A DNA stretch of 64,000 nt from Gammaproteobacteria bacterium (GTDB taxonomy: Bacteria; Pseudomonadota; Gammaproteobacteria; Ga0077536): NCBI GenBank assembly GCA_021773835.1, contig JAJFJQ010000031.1:62001-126000 (forward strand), written 5' to 3'. Both the position numbers and the translations under genes were made by a program. The notes beneath the pieces are model-generated. The model did not search any database, had not been told where the DNA came from, and worked only from the letters and a program-made list of their open reading frames with translations. Below, piece by piece: positions 36,734 through 45,740 of the stretch. The number at the start of each line of letters is the position of its first letter. Position 1 is the stretch's first letter.

Positions 36734-38803
36734 ATGGGCATGCGTCTAGGCATTGACATCGGCGGCACGTTCACCGATTTCATCCTCGCCACCGGAACCG
36801 GTGAGCTTATTATCAGCAAAGTATTGAGTACACCTGCGGCACCGGAGGAGGCGGTATTCGTTGGTGTAAACGATCTCGCCGAGCGGCTTGGATTGACCCT
36901 AGATGCCTTCGTCTCGGATTGCGATCACATCATCCACGGTACGACGATCGCAACCAACACGCTGATCACTCGTAGCGGGCCGACCATGGGGATCCTACAT
37001 ACGGAAGGTTTCCGCGATGTCTTATACCTACGAGACGGCTTTAAACCGGACCGTTACAACCTGCAGTTAGAACCGGCGGCGCCGCTGATCGAACGCTATT
37101 TGCGTCGCGGTGTTAACGAACGGATCTTGCATGACGGTACGGTTGAGATATCGCTGGACGAAGGTAGCGTGCGAGCCGCACTCACTCACTTTCGCGACGC
37201 CGGTGTCACCTCCGTTGCCGTGTCGTTACTATGGTCAATGATCAATCCCGACCATGAGCGGCGCATTGGAGAAATCATTGCCGAGGAGATGCCTGAAGCC
37301 TACGTCGCACTAAGTTGTGACATTTTGCCTCGAATTCGCGAGTACCCACGTGCATGCGCGACGGCGCTAAGTGCCTATGTGGGCCCAGCGATCGAGGACT
37401 ACCTCACTCGTATCGCGGAGTTCTTTCAGACCCACGGCTATCGTCGTGATCTGTTGATAATGCAGGCGACCGGAAGCTCCGCCCGCGTACCGGATATCCA
37501 GCAGCGCCCCGTACTCGCGATCGGCTCGGGACCCGCGGCTGGGCCGCCGGCGAGTCTATTCATCGGCGGGCGCGAGCAGGAAGACGACCTGATGTTGGTG
37601 GAGATGGGTGGCACGAGTTTCGAGGCGAGTATGATCACCGCCGGTCAATTGCCGAAAAGCGCGGATACCGAGTTGCACGGATTTCCGATCGGTGTCGCGG
37701 CCGTCGATGTCCACTCGATCGGCGCCGGCGGTGGCAGTATTGCTTGGATCGATAGCGGCGGAATGTTGCGCGTTGGTCCGCAGAGTGCGGGTGCGTCGCC
37801 GGGTCCCGCCTGCTACGGCGCAGGTGGAATAGAGGCGACGGTCACCGATGCGAATTTGGTTTTGGGGTATCTGAACGAAGAGAACTTTTTGGGCGGGCGC
37901 ATGCAGCTCGACCGGGAAGCCGCCGAGCAAGCCTTAGCTCGGTTGGCAGAACCGCTTGGAATGGCAACGATGGATGTTGCAGCGGCGATCTATCGCATCG
38001 TCAACACCGAGATGGTCGGTGCGATGAGGGCGGTATCTGTCATGCGTGGCGTCGATCCGCGTCGCTACACAGTCGTTGTCGGTGGAGGCGCGGGCGGTGC
38101 GCACGCGGCGAAGATCGCGCAAGAACTCGGCGTACGTAAAGCGATCTGTCCAACTGTTGCGGGTGGTTTGTGTGCCTTTGGTATGCTCGCCGCGGATGTC
38201 GGTCATGATTATCTGACAACCCGGCCTATGAACACCGGCAACATGGATATTGATGCCGTCAACGCCTTATTTTCCGATATGGAAACGCGTGCCTTAAGCG
38301 AACTAGGTGCCCAAGGTTTCGCGCCTGAAGAGATCAAGCTCGCTCGCTTCGCCGACGCCAAATACCCTTATCAGTCGCATGAGATCATCGTGCCAATTCC
38401 CGATGGAGAACTGGGCGATGCCGACGTTCAACGCATGGCCGATTCATTCCACGATACCCACGAGCGTCTTTACACCTACTGTTTACGTGAAATGCCGGTC
38501 GACATGAATGGTTGGCGGCTTACTGCGACGGGCGGACTACCTACCTTGCCGCTACATTCAGAATCGCTTGGCGATGGAACCGCAGATTCAGCAAAATCTG
38601 GTTCGAGGTCGGTTTACTTTCAAGAGCTCGGGGACTTTTTAGATGCCGCGATCTTTGCAGGTGAGCTGTTGAGGCCTGGGATGGTGGTTAGCGGGCCCGC
38701 AATTGTCGAATTGCCGACCACCACTATTGTTGTTTTTCCAGATCACACACTGACAGTTAGTGAATTTGGGGATTTCCGGATCGAGATCCCGCAAGACGGA
38801 TAG
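36734..38803 (+). CDS. hyuA: Hydantoinase/oxoprolinase subunit A (second copy)
   Basis: A 689-residue HyuA-family protein with ATP-binding DIGGTFTDFILATG, IIHGTTIATNTLIT, the second motif MLVEMGGTSFEASMI (usual D in DMGGT replaced by E), HSIGAGGGSIAWIDSGG and VVVGGGAGGAHAAKIA. Residues 185-200 (EEMPEAYVALSCDILPRIRE) are typical. It is the last gene of the LLM - isochorismatase - HyuB - HyuA operon, 41 bases after hyuB, and ends at the REP-like inverted repeat. The two HyuA proteins are clearly paralogous but not close copies. Confidence 0.91.
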   Translation: MGMRLGIDIGGTFTDFILATGTGELIISKVLSTPAAPEEAVFVGVNDLAERLGLTLDAFVSDCDHIIHGTTIATNTLITRSGPTMGILHTEGFRDVLYLRDGFKPDRYNLQLEPAAPLIERYLRRGVNERILHDGTVEISLDEGSVRAALTHFRDAGVTSVAVSLLWSMINPDHERRIGEIIAEEMPEAYVALSCDILPRIREYPRACATALSAYVGPAIEDYLTRIAEFFQTHGYRRDLLIMQATGSSARVPDIQQRPVLAIGSGPAAGPPASLFIGGREQEDDLMLVEMGGTSFEASMITAGQLPKSADTELHGFPIGVAAVDVHSIGAGGGSIAWIDSGGMLRVGPQSAGASPGPACYGAGGIEATVTDANLVLGYLNEENFLGGRMQLDREAAEQALARLAEPLGMATMDVAAAIYRIVNTEMVGAMRAVSVMRGVDPRRYTVVVGGGAGGAHAAKIAQELGVRKAICPTVAGGLCAFGMLAADVGHDYLTTRPMNTGNMDIDAVNALFSDMETRALSELGAQGFAPEEIKLARFADAKYPYQSHEIIVPIPDGELGDADVQRMADSFHDTHERLYTYCLREMPVDMNGWRLTATGGLPTLPLHSESLGDGTADSAKSGSRSVYFQELGDFLDAAIFAGELLRPGMVVSGPAIVELPTTTIVVFPDHTLTVSEFGDFRIEIPQDG

Positions 38804-39209
38804 TACTCGAAGGCGACAACACTCCATTTGGCGTCGTAATCCAGCGTCATTCCGGCGAAGGCCGGAATCCACTCATGTTGAGTCGACATCTGATGACTAG
38901 AGGCGCGTAGGTCGTTTAGAGATCGGCGTGGAATAGCGCTTTATTCGACATGTTTACCGCTGCATGGATTCCTGCCTTCGCCGGAATGACGGCGAGAGTA
39001 GACGAGGGCGAGAAGAGACTGCGCTCGGAAACGACATATAAGAAACGGTCAACTTATCGACGCCTTGCATTCGTATAAGAGATGTTTCGTTATGCCGTAT
39101 GTATTTCCGCGGTCTGCGGAGATCGCCCTCGACCGTATGACGGGAGAGCAACCGACAACTATGAGATCAAATTTTCACTGTCACGGAAAAAAACTATACT
39201 CATCCCAGC
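38804..39209. repeat. Gene-free gap with a REP-like inverted pair (38845-38871 and 38965-38991)
   Basis: Two 27-base arms, one beginning CGTCATTCCGGCGAAGGCCG at 38845 and its inverted partner ending CCGGAATGACG at 38991, match at 26 of 27 positions. They flank 93 bases, giving a 147-base element. Each arm can itself form a small hairpin around GAA. It is the same family as the cluster at 9959-10170. No gene is seen in the rest of the gap; the promoter of hmgA should lie in 39000-39209. Confidence 0.75.
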
Positions 39210-40514
39210 ATGGACAAGAAAAAATCTATCGACACGGAATACCTATCCGGTTTTGGTAACGAGCATAGTAGCGAAGCGTTACCTGGCGCGTTGCCGCAAG
39301 GACAATTTTCGCCGCAACAACCACCCTTTGGCTTGTATACCGAAAAATTCAGTACGACGTCGTTCACCGCGCCGCGTGCCAAAAACCGGCGTACATGGTT
39401 TTATCGGATCCGACCGTCCGTTCTACATGGACAATTTGATGAAATTTACCACCCGGGGTTGGCGAGTTCACCGCTTGAGGCGGCCGTCGTGCCGCCGGTG
39501 CAATTGCGCTGGGATCCGTTTCCAGTGCCGGCGGCGAAGACGGATTTTCTTGATGGTCTATTAACGATTGCGGTAAACGGTTCACTCGCCGGGCACGCCG
39601 GTACAGCAATCCATTTGTACCTAGCCAATAGTTCGATGGATGGCCGCTATTGTTTCAATGTAGACGGCGAGCTACTGATCGTACCGCAACTGGGTCGCTT
39701 AAGCGCTTATACCGAATGCGGGACTTTGCATGTAGGACCGGGGGAGATCTGCGTCATCCTGCGTGGCATGAAATTCCGTATCGAATTACCGGACGGCAAC
39801 AGTCGCGGTTTCGTATGTGAGAATTACGGCGAGCCATTCACCCTACCTGAACGTGGACCCGTCGGGTCGGACGGGTTCGCCAACGACCGAGATTTTCTAA
39901 CACCGCACGCCGCCTATGAAGATGGCGATGGCGATTTCGAATTAGTGTGCAAGTATTTTGGTCATCTCTACACTAGCCGCATAGATCACTCACCATTAGA
40001 CGTAGTGGCTTGGGTGGGTAGCTCGGTACCGTATAAGTATGATCTCAATCGGTTTAATACTATCAATACCGTGAGCTACGACCATGTCGATCCATCGGTG
40101 TTTACCGTGTTGACCTCGCCGTCGGATACGCTTGGCGTGGCGAATGTCGATTTCGTTATTATACCCGCCCGTTGGCAGGTGGCGGAAAATACTTTTCGTC
40201 CGCCCTGGTTTCATCGAAACGTCATGAGTGAATTCATGGCGCTCCTCTATGGGGAATACGACGCCAAGAAGACTGGGTTCGCACCCGGTGCGATGAGTTT
40301 ACATAATTGCATGATTCCACACGGACCTGACGCCGTGTCCTTCGAAGGCGCGAGTAATGATGGACTAGCGCCGGTTAAGCTGGAGGACACGATGGCGATC
40401 ATGTTCGAGTCGCGTTATGTGTTGCAGCCAACCCCGGCGGTACTTGACTCACCGCACCTGCAAAACGACTACGTGGATTGTTGGCGGGATCTGACGCGGC
40501 GATTTTCGCCGTAG
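39210..40514 (+). CDS. hmgA: Homogentisate 1,2-dioxygenase
   Basis: A 434-residue enzyme, the usual HmgA length. The characteristic start YLSGFGNEHSSEALPGALP and the iron-binding region around FHRNVMSEFMALLYGEYD and MSLHNCMIPHGPD are conserved. It uses ferrous iron to open the ring of homogentisate to maleylacetoacetate in tyrosine and phenylalanine catabolism. No maleylacetoacetate isomerase or fumarylacetoacetase gene is visible nearby, so the rest of the pathway must lie elsewhere. A P450 gene on the opposite strand converges with it. Confidence 0.96.
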   Translation: MDKKKSIDTEYLSGFGNEHSSEALPGALPQGQFSPQQPPFGLYTEKFSTTSFTAPRAKNRRTWFYRIRPSVLHGQFDEIYHPGLASSPLEAAVVPPVQLRWDPFPVPAAKTDFLDGLLTIAVNGSLAGHAGTAIHLYLANSSMDGRYCFNVDGELLIVPQLGRLSAYTECGTLHVGPGEICVILRGMKFRIELPDGNSRGFVCENYGEPFTLPERGPVGSDGFANDRDFLTPHAAYEDGDGDFELVCKYFGHLYTSRIDHSPLDVVAWVGSSVPYKYDLNRFNTINTVSYDHVDPSVFTVLTSPSDTLGVANVDFVIIPARWQVAENTFRPPWFHRNVMSEFMALLYGEYDAKKTGFAPGAMSLHNCMIPHGPDAVSFEGASNDGLAPVKLEDTMAIMFESRYVLQPTPAVLDSPHLQNDYVDCWRDLTRRFSP

Positions 40515-40566
40515 AGGTCGTTTTCGTGAGTTTGTCGTGGCGATGTCTGCACAACCACGTCGAAGT

Positions 40567-41787
40567 CTAGACCCGTACGGGTAATTGGGTAAACCCTCTG
40601 AACCGAGCACGCTGTGCCCGCTCCGGATCACCCGCGAGCTGCAGCGTCGGGAATCGCCGAAGTAGTCTGGCGATTGCCGTGCGTGCTTCAAGTCGCGCAA
40701 CCGCCATGCCGGCGCACGCGTGGATCCCGCCACCGAATGCAAGGTGAGGATTCGGTGAGCGAGTAATATCGAGTACGTCGGGGTCAGCAAATACTGCGGG
40801 ATCGCGATTGGCACCACCAATACTTAGGGTAAGCGTCGTCCCATCTGGGATTGATGTGCCGTCAAAGTCGACTGCCTTGGTGGTGATCCGGTTACCGAGC
40901 TGTACCGGCGCTTCAACGCGCAAGAACTCTTCCACTGCAGTATCGATCAATCCGAGGTTTTCCGTCAGTTGCTGCAGCACGGGTGGATTCATCATTAAGG
41001 CGTGGACACCGTTACCGATTAAATTGGTGGTCGTCTCATGGCCGGCGTTCAACAAAAAGATACATTGGTGATACACCTGTTGATCGGATAAGCGGAAATT
41101 CTCGCTTTCGAAGCGTAGCAGGCGGGTGATGATGTCGTCGCCACCAAGGTCGGCTCGTCGTTGATCGATCAGGTCACGCAGAAACTCGACGAACTCAAGC
41201 ACCGCTTGGTTTCCGTGCTCCAACACAGCGACGTCACTGCCAAATTCAAGTGCACCCAATATTGCCGCAGACCAGCCGCGCAGCGGTGCGCGGTCTACGC
41301 GTGCGACATTGAGTAGGTTGCCAATCACCTCTATCGGAATAACGCTGGCGAAGTCATCGATCAGGTCGAACCTCGTCTTGTCTTCAAGATTGTCGAGTAA
41401 TTGCTCAACGAGGTTAATCAGGTCGCCTTCCATTGCCGCTACTACTCTCGGCGCAAGTGCGTCACCGATCGCCTTACGTACATTGGTATGTAGGGGTGGA
41501 TCGTTAAATACGAGGCTGGTTGTATGGTGCTCGAAAAGTGGGCTGTCGCCGAACAAGGGCGCGAATTGCGCTTCTTTCGCCGAACTAAATGTCTTGGGAT
41601 CGCGGTAGATCCGATTGATATCGCTGTGCCGGGTCAAAAAATAGCTGCCATCGGGACAGCGGTGGACCGGCGAATGCTCTCGCAATGCTCGAAATGCCCG
41701 ATATGGATTGGCATAAAATTCGGCGTCGAGATTCTGCGGATCGAAGGCTTCGACAATCATTCGCTGACTTTTATCCGTAGATGACAT
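40567..41787 (-). CDS. Cytochrome P450
   Basis: A 406-residue class I bacterial P450 with no membrane anchor. The haem-thiolate motif is FGGGIHACAGMAVARLEA with C358, the I-helix oxygen motif is AGHETTTNLIGNG, and the K-helix ExxR equivalent is EEFLRVEAPVQLGNR. Sizes and motifs resemble CYP107/CYP105-type hydroxylases. It needs a ferredoxin and a reductase, not present nearby. Substrate is unknown. It converges on hmgA with a 52-base gap. Confidence 0.93.
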   Translation of the reverse strand: MSSTDKSQRMIVEAFDPQNLDAEFYANPYRAFRALREHSPVHRCPDGSYFLTRHSDINRIYRDPKTFSSAKEAQFAPLFGDSPLFEHHTTSLVFNDPPLHTNVRKAIGDALAPRVVAAMEGDLINLVEQLLDNLEDKTRFDLIDDFASVIPIEVIGNLLNVARVDRAPLRGWSAAILGALEFGSDVAVLEHGNQAVLEFVEFLRDLIDQRRADLGGDDIITRLLRFESENFRLSDQQVYHQCIFLLNAGHETTTNLIGNGVHALMMNPPVLQQLTENLGLIDTAVEEFLRVEAPVQLGNRITTKAVDFDGTSIPDGTTLTLSIGGANRDPAVFADPDVLDITRSPNPHLAFGGGIHACAGMAVARLEARTAIARLLRRFPTLQLAGDPERAQRARFRGFTQLPVRV

Positions 41788-41882
41788 TGCGCAGTTTTCG
41801 GCTCAGAACAGGCGCATAAGTTTATCATCCGGCCCCGGAGCCGTGGTCATGTTCAACGAGATCAAGCTACACAAGAGGCGGC

Positions 41883-41947
41883 CGGGCGGCGTCCCAGGAC
41901 CGTGGGGTAAGGAAAGTCCTCATCAAGGGGAGTTCGGATGCCGCCCG
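41883..41947 (+). ncRNA. Strong unexplained hairpin, candidate structured RNA or leader
   Basis: CGGGCGGCGTCC (41883-41894) pairs with GGATGCCGCCCG (41936-41947) over 12 bases (one G-T). The 41-base loop contains a second possible pair, AGGAC (41896-41900) with GTCCT (41916-41920), and an AAGGAAAGTCCT sequence. It is in the 295-base gap (41788-42082) between the P450 start and the small ORF at 42083. It does not match any riboswitch I can recognise. Strand is uncertain because the stem is symmetrical. Confidence 0.4.
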
Positions 41948-42082
41948 ACCATTGTCTGATCAACCTTGGGTAGATAATACAAATACGGGCTGCAACATTG
42001 GGTCTAAACTGTGTAAATGGATGTAACGGATAACCCCACCATTGGACACACAGATGCAGTTTTGGGGTAATGAATATCGATA

Positions 42083-42343
42083 ATGATTTCTAAAGGATGG
42101 AAGATCCTCTTGGTATCATGCATAGCGGCGGTGATCGTTTTGGTTGGCGTATCTTTGAGCCCGCTCAAGCTTGATTTGAGTGTCGGTTTGACGCCGATCT
42201 GGCAACGTAAGAATGCGTCAGCGCGGCAAGTGCCGGACGCTGACTCGAGACCTTCTGCTTCAGCGGCTCTGACATCGAGTCAACAGACGACCGACGACGT
42301 GCTTACCATAACGATCGATCGAGGAACCCCGATGCGGGATTGA
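42083..42343 (+). CDS. Small membrane-anchored hypothetical protein
   Basis: An 86-residue frame with an N-terminal hydrophobic helix (about 7-25, ILLVSCIAAVIVLVGV) and a polar, serine/threonine-rich tail predicted outside. No family is recognised. It lacks a strong ribosome site. It follows the hairpin at 41883-41947 and converges with the SCO-MauG gene. The helix plus coherent tail makes a real gene more likely than not, but it could be a chance frame. Confidence 0.45.
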   Translation: MISKGWKILLVSCIAAVIVLVGVSLSPLKLDLSVGLTPIWQRKNASARQVPDADSRPSASAALTSSQQTTDDVLTITIDRGTPMRD

Positions 42344-42393
42344 CGCAAGTGATGTCCGGCACCTATTTTTTTGAAATGCGTATCGGACCTTGT

Positions 42394-44352
42394 TTAGTTA
42401 TCTGAGAGCTCACTACTGTTGCCGACCGGTGCGGCAAAGGCGTCACTCAGTATACGATCAACACTGTCGCCGGTGAGCGACTTCAGGAACGCCACGAGAT
42501 TGCTTTTCTCGATTTCGGTTAGTCCGAGCGGGCGAATGAGCGGGTCGAGGCCCTCGTTTTCCACACCGCCGTGGTTGTAAAATTCAACGACCGTAGCCAG
42601 TGTGCCCAGAGAACCATCGTGCATGTAGGGGGCGGTTAGGTCTACATTACGTAAGCTTGGCGTTCGATATTTCCATCGATCGTTGGGATCCTGCGTTATC
42701 TCGTAGTATCCGAGATCGCCTGGTGGTCGCTCGCTGGATTCGGCGACTGCATTCGGATCGACATCAATGAAGATGCCCGGTGCCAGTAGCACGCGCTGCG
42801 CTTCAGTTGGGGTCTTGTGCATCGACCGCTGATAACCAATGCCTGTGTTATGGACTTGATGGTCAGTAAATAGCGCGTGGCTTCTATCTATCAGGTGACA
42901 CGAACTGCAACGACCCTTACCGGTAAAAACCTTAAAGCCCTTACGCACTTCGTCGCCGACGGCGGATTCGTTAGCACCAAAGTGCCATTGATCGAAGGGA
43001 CTATTTCCGGACACCAAGGTTCGTTCATAACTTGCGAGAGCCATGCCGATATTGCTTAGGCTTGCACTTTCGCCGGCAAATGCTTGCTCAAATAATCCGC
43101 GGTAGTCCGGTAGGCTACGCAATTTGTTGACAACTGCACTGACAGACGGGTTGGCCATCTCATTGGCCGCTAACAGCGGTTGCCAGATCTGATGTTCGAG
43201 ACGATCATCGCGCGCATCATGGAATAATTTGCGGAGGTAACCGACGTTGTAGATCGTCGGTGAGTTGCGCCGGACAGTGCGGCCCTCAACCCCTACTGCA
43301 GTGGCGAGTTCGTTGTGTGCGAAGCCTTGTTCTGGCACATGGCACATGGCGCAAGAAATTGTTTGATTGAGCGAAAGTCGGCGATCGAAGAATATCTTGC
43401 GCCCAAGCGCTACCTTGTCCGCCGTCAGCGGATTTTCCGGCGGTATGGGCATCGCCGGTAAACCAAGCGGCACCGGATCGATCAGACTCAAGAGATCCTG
43501 GCGCGCGCCGCGCCGATTCGGTAAATAATCCGATTGCGTTTCGTACTCGCGGTGCTCGTAACCCGCTTTATCATCGCCCGCACCATGAAGACTAGTATTT
43601 TCGGTTGCCACCTTTAGCGGACCGGCTGGTGCCGGTTCGTCTAGGATGGTCTTGAGGTCATTAATAATGGTGTCCGCGTGCAAGAACGACACGCTATAGA
43701 TGTTGCGAATGTTGCGGTTCGTATCGATCAAATAGACGCGCAAGATATGCGAATACGTACTCAGCGCGTTGCCATTTTCATCGTACTCGCGCGCGACCGT
43801 TTGATTGTAGCGCTTTAGGATCGGTTGCAGCTTCTCTTCGCTCTCGCAGGTTAGAAAACGCCAGTCGGTCTCGTCCGTGCGGAAGCTGCGGCCATAGTTC
43901 TGCATGACCGTTGGCGTGTCATGTCCCGGATCAAAGCTTAAACTGAGCAGGCGCACGCGATCCTCTAGCGCCGGGTCGGCTTCGATCCGTTTTGCAACTT
44001 TGCTAAAGACATAGGTTGCCAGCGGACAACCGTTGACGTCGTCGCAACTGGTGTAGACAAAGCTCAGCAAAACGGGTTTTTCACCCAGCAGACTCCCAAG
44101 CTGGAGCGGCGCTCCGTCACTTGTGAGCACTTCACCGTCTCCTGCCGCACTGAGCACTGGAAGCTCATAGGTACCGGCGGCCGGTGCGGCGAAGGAGAGA
44201 TCCGAATAGCCCGGCGCTAGAATGACGGGCTCGTCATCCGGTTCGTGTTGATCGCCGTGGGCCATCACGCCCACGGCAACTATTAAGGCACTAACGAATA
44301 GCGTTAGTTGGTAGACCCTGGTTAGATTGTGCTGATAACGGCAAATCCGCAT
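42394..44352 (-). CDS. SCO1/SenC-MauG fusion: maturation protein for methanethiol oxidase
   Basis: One 652-residue exported chain carries two domains. The N-terminal signal peptide is followed by a SCO1/SenC fold (about 55-240): FVYTSCDDVNGCPLA gives C103 and C109, spaced CX5C instead of CX3C, with the distal histidine in TYSHILRVYLID (H202). The C-terminal di-haem cytochrome c peroxidase/MauG domain (about 290-640) has haem sites CAMCH (334-338) and CSSCH (482-486). In methylotrophs the genes after mtoX encode separate SCO1/SenC and MauG proteins. Here they are fused, and the ATG overlaps the mtoX stop as TAATG. Probable role: copper delivery and oxidative maturation of MtoX in the periplasm. 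Confidence 0.92.
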   Translation of the reverse strand: MRICRYQHNLTRVYQLTLFVSALIVAVGVMAHGDQHEPDDEPVILAPGYSDLSFAAPAAGTYELPVLSAAGDGEVLTSDGAPLQLGSLLGEKPVLLSFVYTSCDDVNGCPLATYVFSKVAKRIEADPALEDRVRLLSLSFDPGHDTPTVMQNYGRSFRTDETDWRFLTCESEEKLQPILKRYNQTVAREYDENGNALSTYSHILRVYLIDTNRNIRNIYSVSFLHADTIINDLKTILDEPAPAGPLKVATENTSLHGAGDDKAGYEHREYETQSDYLPNRRGARQDLLSLIDPVPLGLPAMPIPPENPLTADKVALGRKIFFDRRLSLNQTISCAMCHVPEQGFAHNELATAVGVEGRTVRRNSPTIYNVGYLRKLFHDARDDRLEHQIWQPLLAANEMANPSVSAVVNKLRSLPDYRGLFEQAFAGESASLSNIGMALASYERTLVSGNSPFDQWHFGANESAVGDEVRKGFKVFTGKGRCSSCHLIDRSHALFTDHQVHNTGIGYQRSMHKTPTEAQRVLLAPGIFIDVDPNAVAESSERPPGDLGYYEITQDPNDRWKYRTPSLRNVDLTAPYMHDGSLGTLATVVEFYNHGGVENEGLDPLIRPLGLTEIEKSNLVAFLKSLTGDSVDRILSDAFAAPVGNSSELSDN

Positions 44353-45740
44353 TAATGTTCGGCAAACAGGGTATCCGTCGCTTTAGTCGGTCGCTTGCCA
44401 TAGAGGGCATTCGAACCGAAACGCATTTGGTGCGGACGACCCAGTTTCTCTGCGCCAAAGTCGATGGTGAACTTGTGCACTAGCTTGCCGTTGTCCCAGG
44501 TATAGGCCTTGAAGTAATCCAAGTCGACACCCTCGGGTGCGGTCTTTTTATCCCAGTTGCCGAGCAGGGAGGAGGTGTAATAGACCCGCGATCCATCCCA
44601 GCTCTGCGACACCATATTGACCTGTGCGCCGATGTTTTCAGTGAACGTTTCTTTCGGCGCATGCGGATCCGAGATATCGAATAACCGCGTCATCCCATCG
44701 TTCCAGGTGTTGACCCATAGTAAATTGTCATCGGCGCTAATAGAAATATCGACCGGCAGCGGGATCTTGCTCGCATCGCCAATATCAGCCACATCCTTGG
44801 CATGCCACTCACCGGCATCGTCTTCGTAGATCAGCCAAATCTTCGAGGTTAGTGCAGTCGTTGTAAAACAATAGTCGTTCTTCGGTCCCCAAGCGCAGCG
44901 CACTTCAAGCGGCGCACCGGGTACGTCCAGGATTTTTTTGGGTTTGCGAGTATGCAGGTTCCACACGACGACGGTGTTGCCAAAACGTTTCATTGCCTCG
45001 GGATCACCCATCATCTTGCCGAGGTCCATCATGTAGTTGTTCCAGCCGGTAAACGAGGAGGTCACCATGACATTGCGTCGGGGCAGCACACGCACGTCGT
45101 AGCCGTAACCATCGGCAAATTTGCCGGACTTTACCGCGCCGCCGAGATTTTCGTCCGTTGGCATCCAGTAGGTCTCGATGTACTCACCGGCATTGGTGTA
45201 CTCAGCCATTCCCGTGCGACCACCGTGGTCCTTATCATTCGACAAACCGGTGACCAACATGCGGCCGGGTAGTGCATAGGTGGTATGTGGGCCAACTATG
45301 CCGCCGGTTTTTGCCGGGAAGTCGTCGATAGTTTTGTGCAGCGAGGGTTTCGCCGGATTGCTGTGAACATCGAAGATGAAGATTTTGTTCGTATCAAGGC
45401 CTCCGGCCCAGAGATAATGACGGTCGTCGGTAAGCCCAGAATGATGCGCCTCATTACGTCCCCCAACCGAAAGCGAATCAATGATCTTGCCGTACTTCGA
45501 CGAATTTGGGTTTACATCGATGGTCACCAGCTTGTCCGAGCCATCGCCGACGCCTTCTATTCCTAAGGTCCAGACATAGATGTAATCCTCTTGTCCCACG
45601 ATCTTCGCCATGTACGGCGACATGCAAGTTTCATCCGCGCTAACCGGCACTGCGAGGAATGGTATGAGCAGCACGCATGACGCGGTAAGCTGCTGTAGAA
45701 ATCGTGACAGGCTACGATTGTGCTTGTTCGATATTTTCAT
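44352..45740 (-). CDS. mtoX: Methanethiol oxidase (SBP56/SELENBP1 family)
   Basis: A 462-residue protein of the selenium-binding-protein family with the hallmark start TCMSPYMAKIVGQEDYIYV (C39), preceded by a signal peptide ending near PVSADE. Other conserved stretches are GGRNEAHHSGLTDDRHYLW, SSFTGWNNYMMDLGKMM and KLGRPHQMRFGSNALY. The bacterial enzyme is a periplasmic copper protein that oxidises methanethiol to formaldehyde, hydrogen sulfide and hydrogen peroxide. Assignment as MtoX rests on the export signal and on the downstream SCO1-MauG gene, the context known for mtoX. It is the first gene of a two-gene unit. Confidence 0.9.
   Translation of the reverse strand: MKISNKHNRSLSRFLQQLTASCVLLIPFLAVPVSADETCMSPYMAKIVGQEDYIYVWTLGIEGVGDGSDKLVTIDVNPNSSKYGKIIDSLSVGGRNEAHHSGLTDDRHYLWAGGLDTNKIFIFDVHSNPAKPSLHKTIDDFPAKTGGIVGPHTTYALPGRMLVTGLSNDKDHGGRTGMAEYTNAGEYIETYWMPTDENLGGAVKSGKFADGYGYDVRVLPRRNVMVTSSFTGWNNYMMDLGKMMGDPEAMKRFGNTVVVWNLHTRKPKKILDVPGAPLEVRCAWGPKNDYCFTTTALTSKIWLIYEDDAGEWHAKDVADIGDASKIPLPVDISISADDNLLWVNTWNDGMTRLFDISDPHAPKETFTENIGAQVNMVSQSWDGSRVYYTSSLLGNWDKKTAPEGVDLDYFKAYTWDNGKLVHKFTIDFGAEKLGRPHQMRFGSNALYGKRPTKATDTLFAEH

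Noticed and set aside
41905-41920. AAGGAAAGTCCT resembles the conserved GAGGAAAGUCC of RNase P RNA
   Set aside because: The stem is only 65 bases long and none of the other conserved RNase P regions are present.
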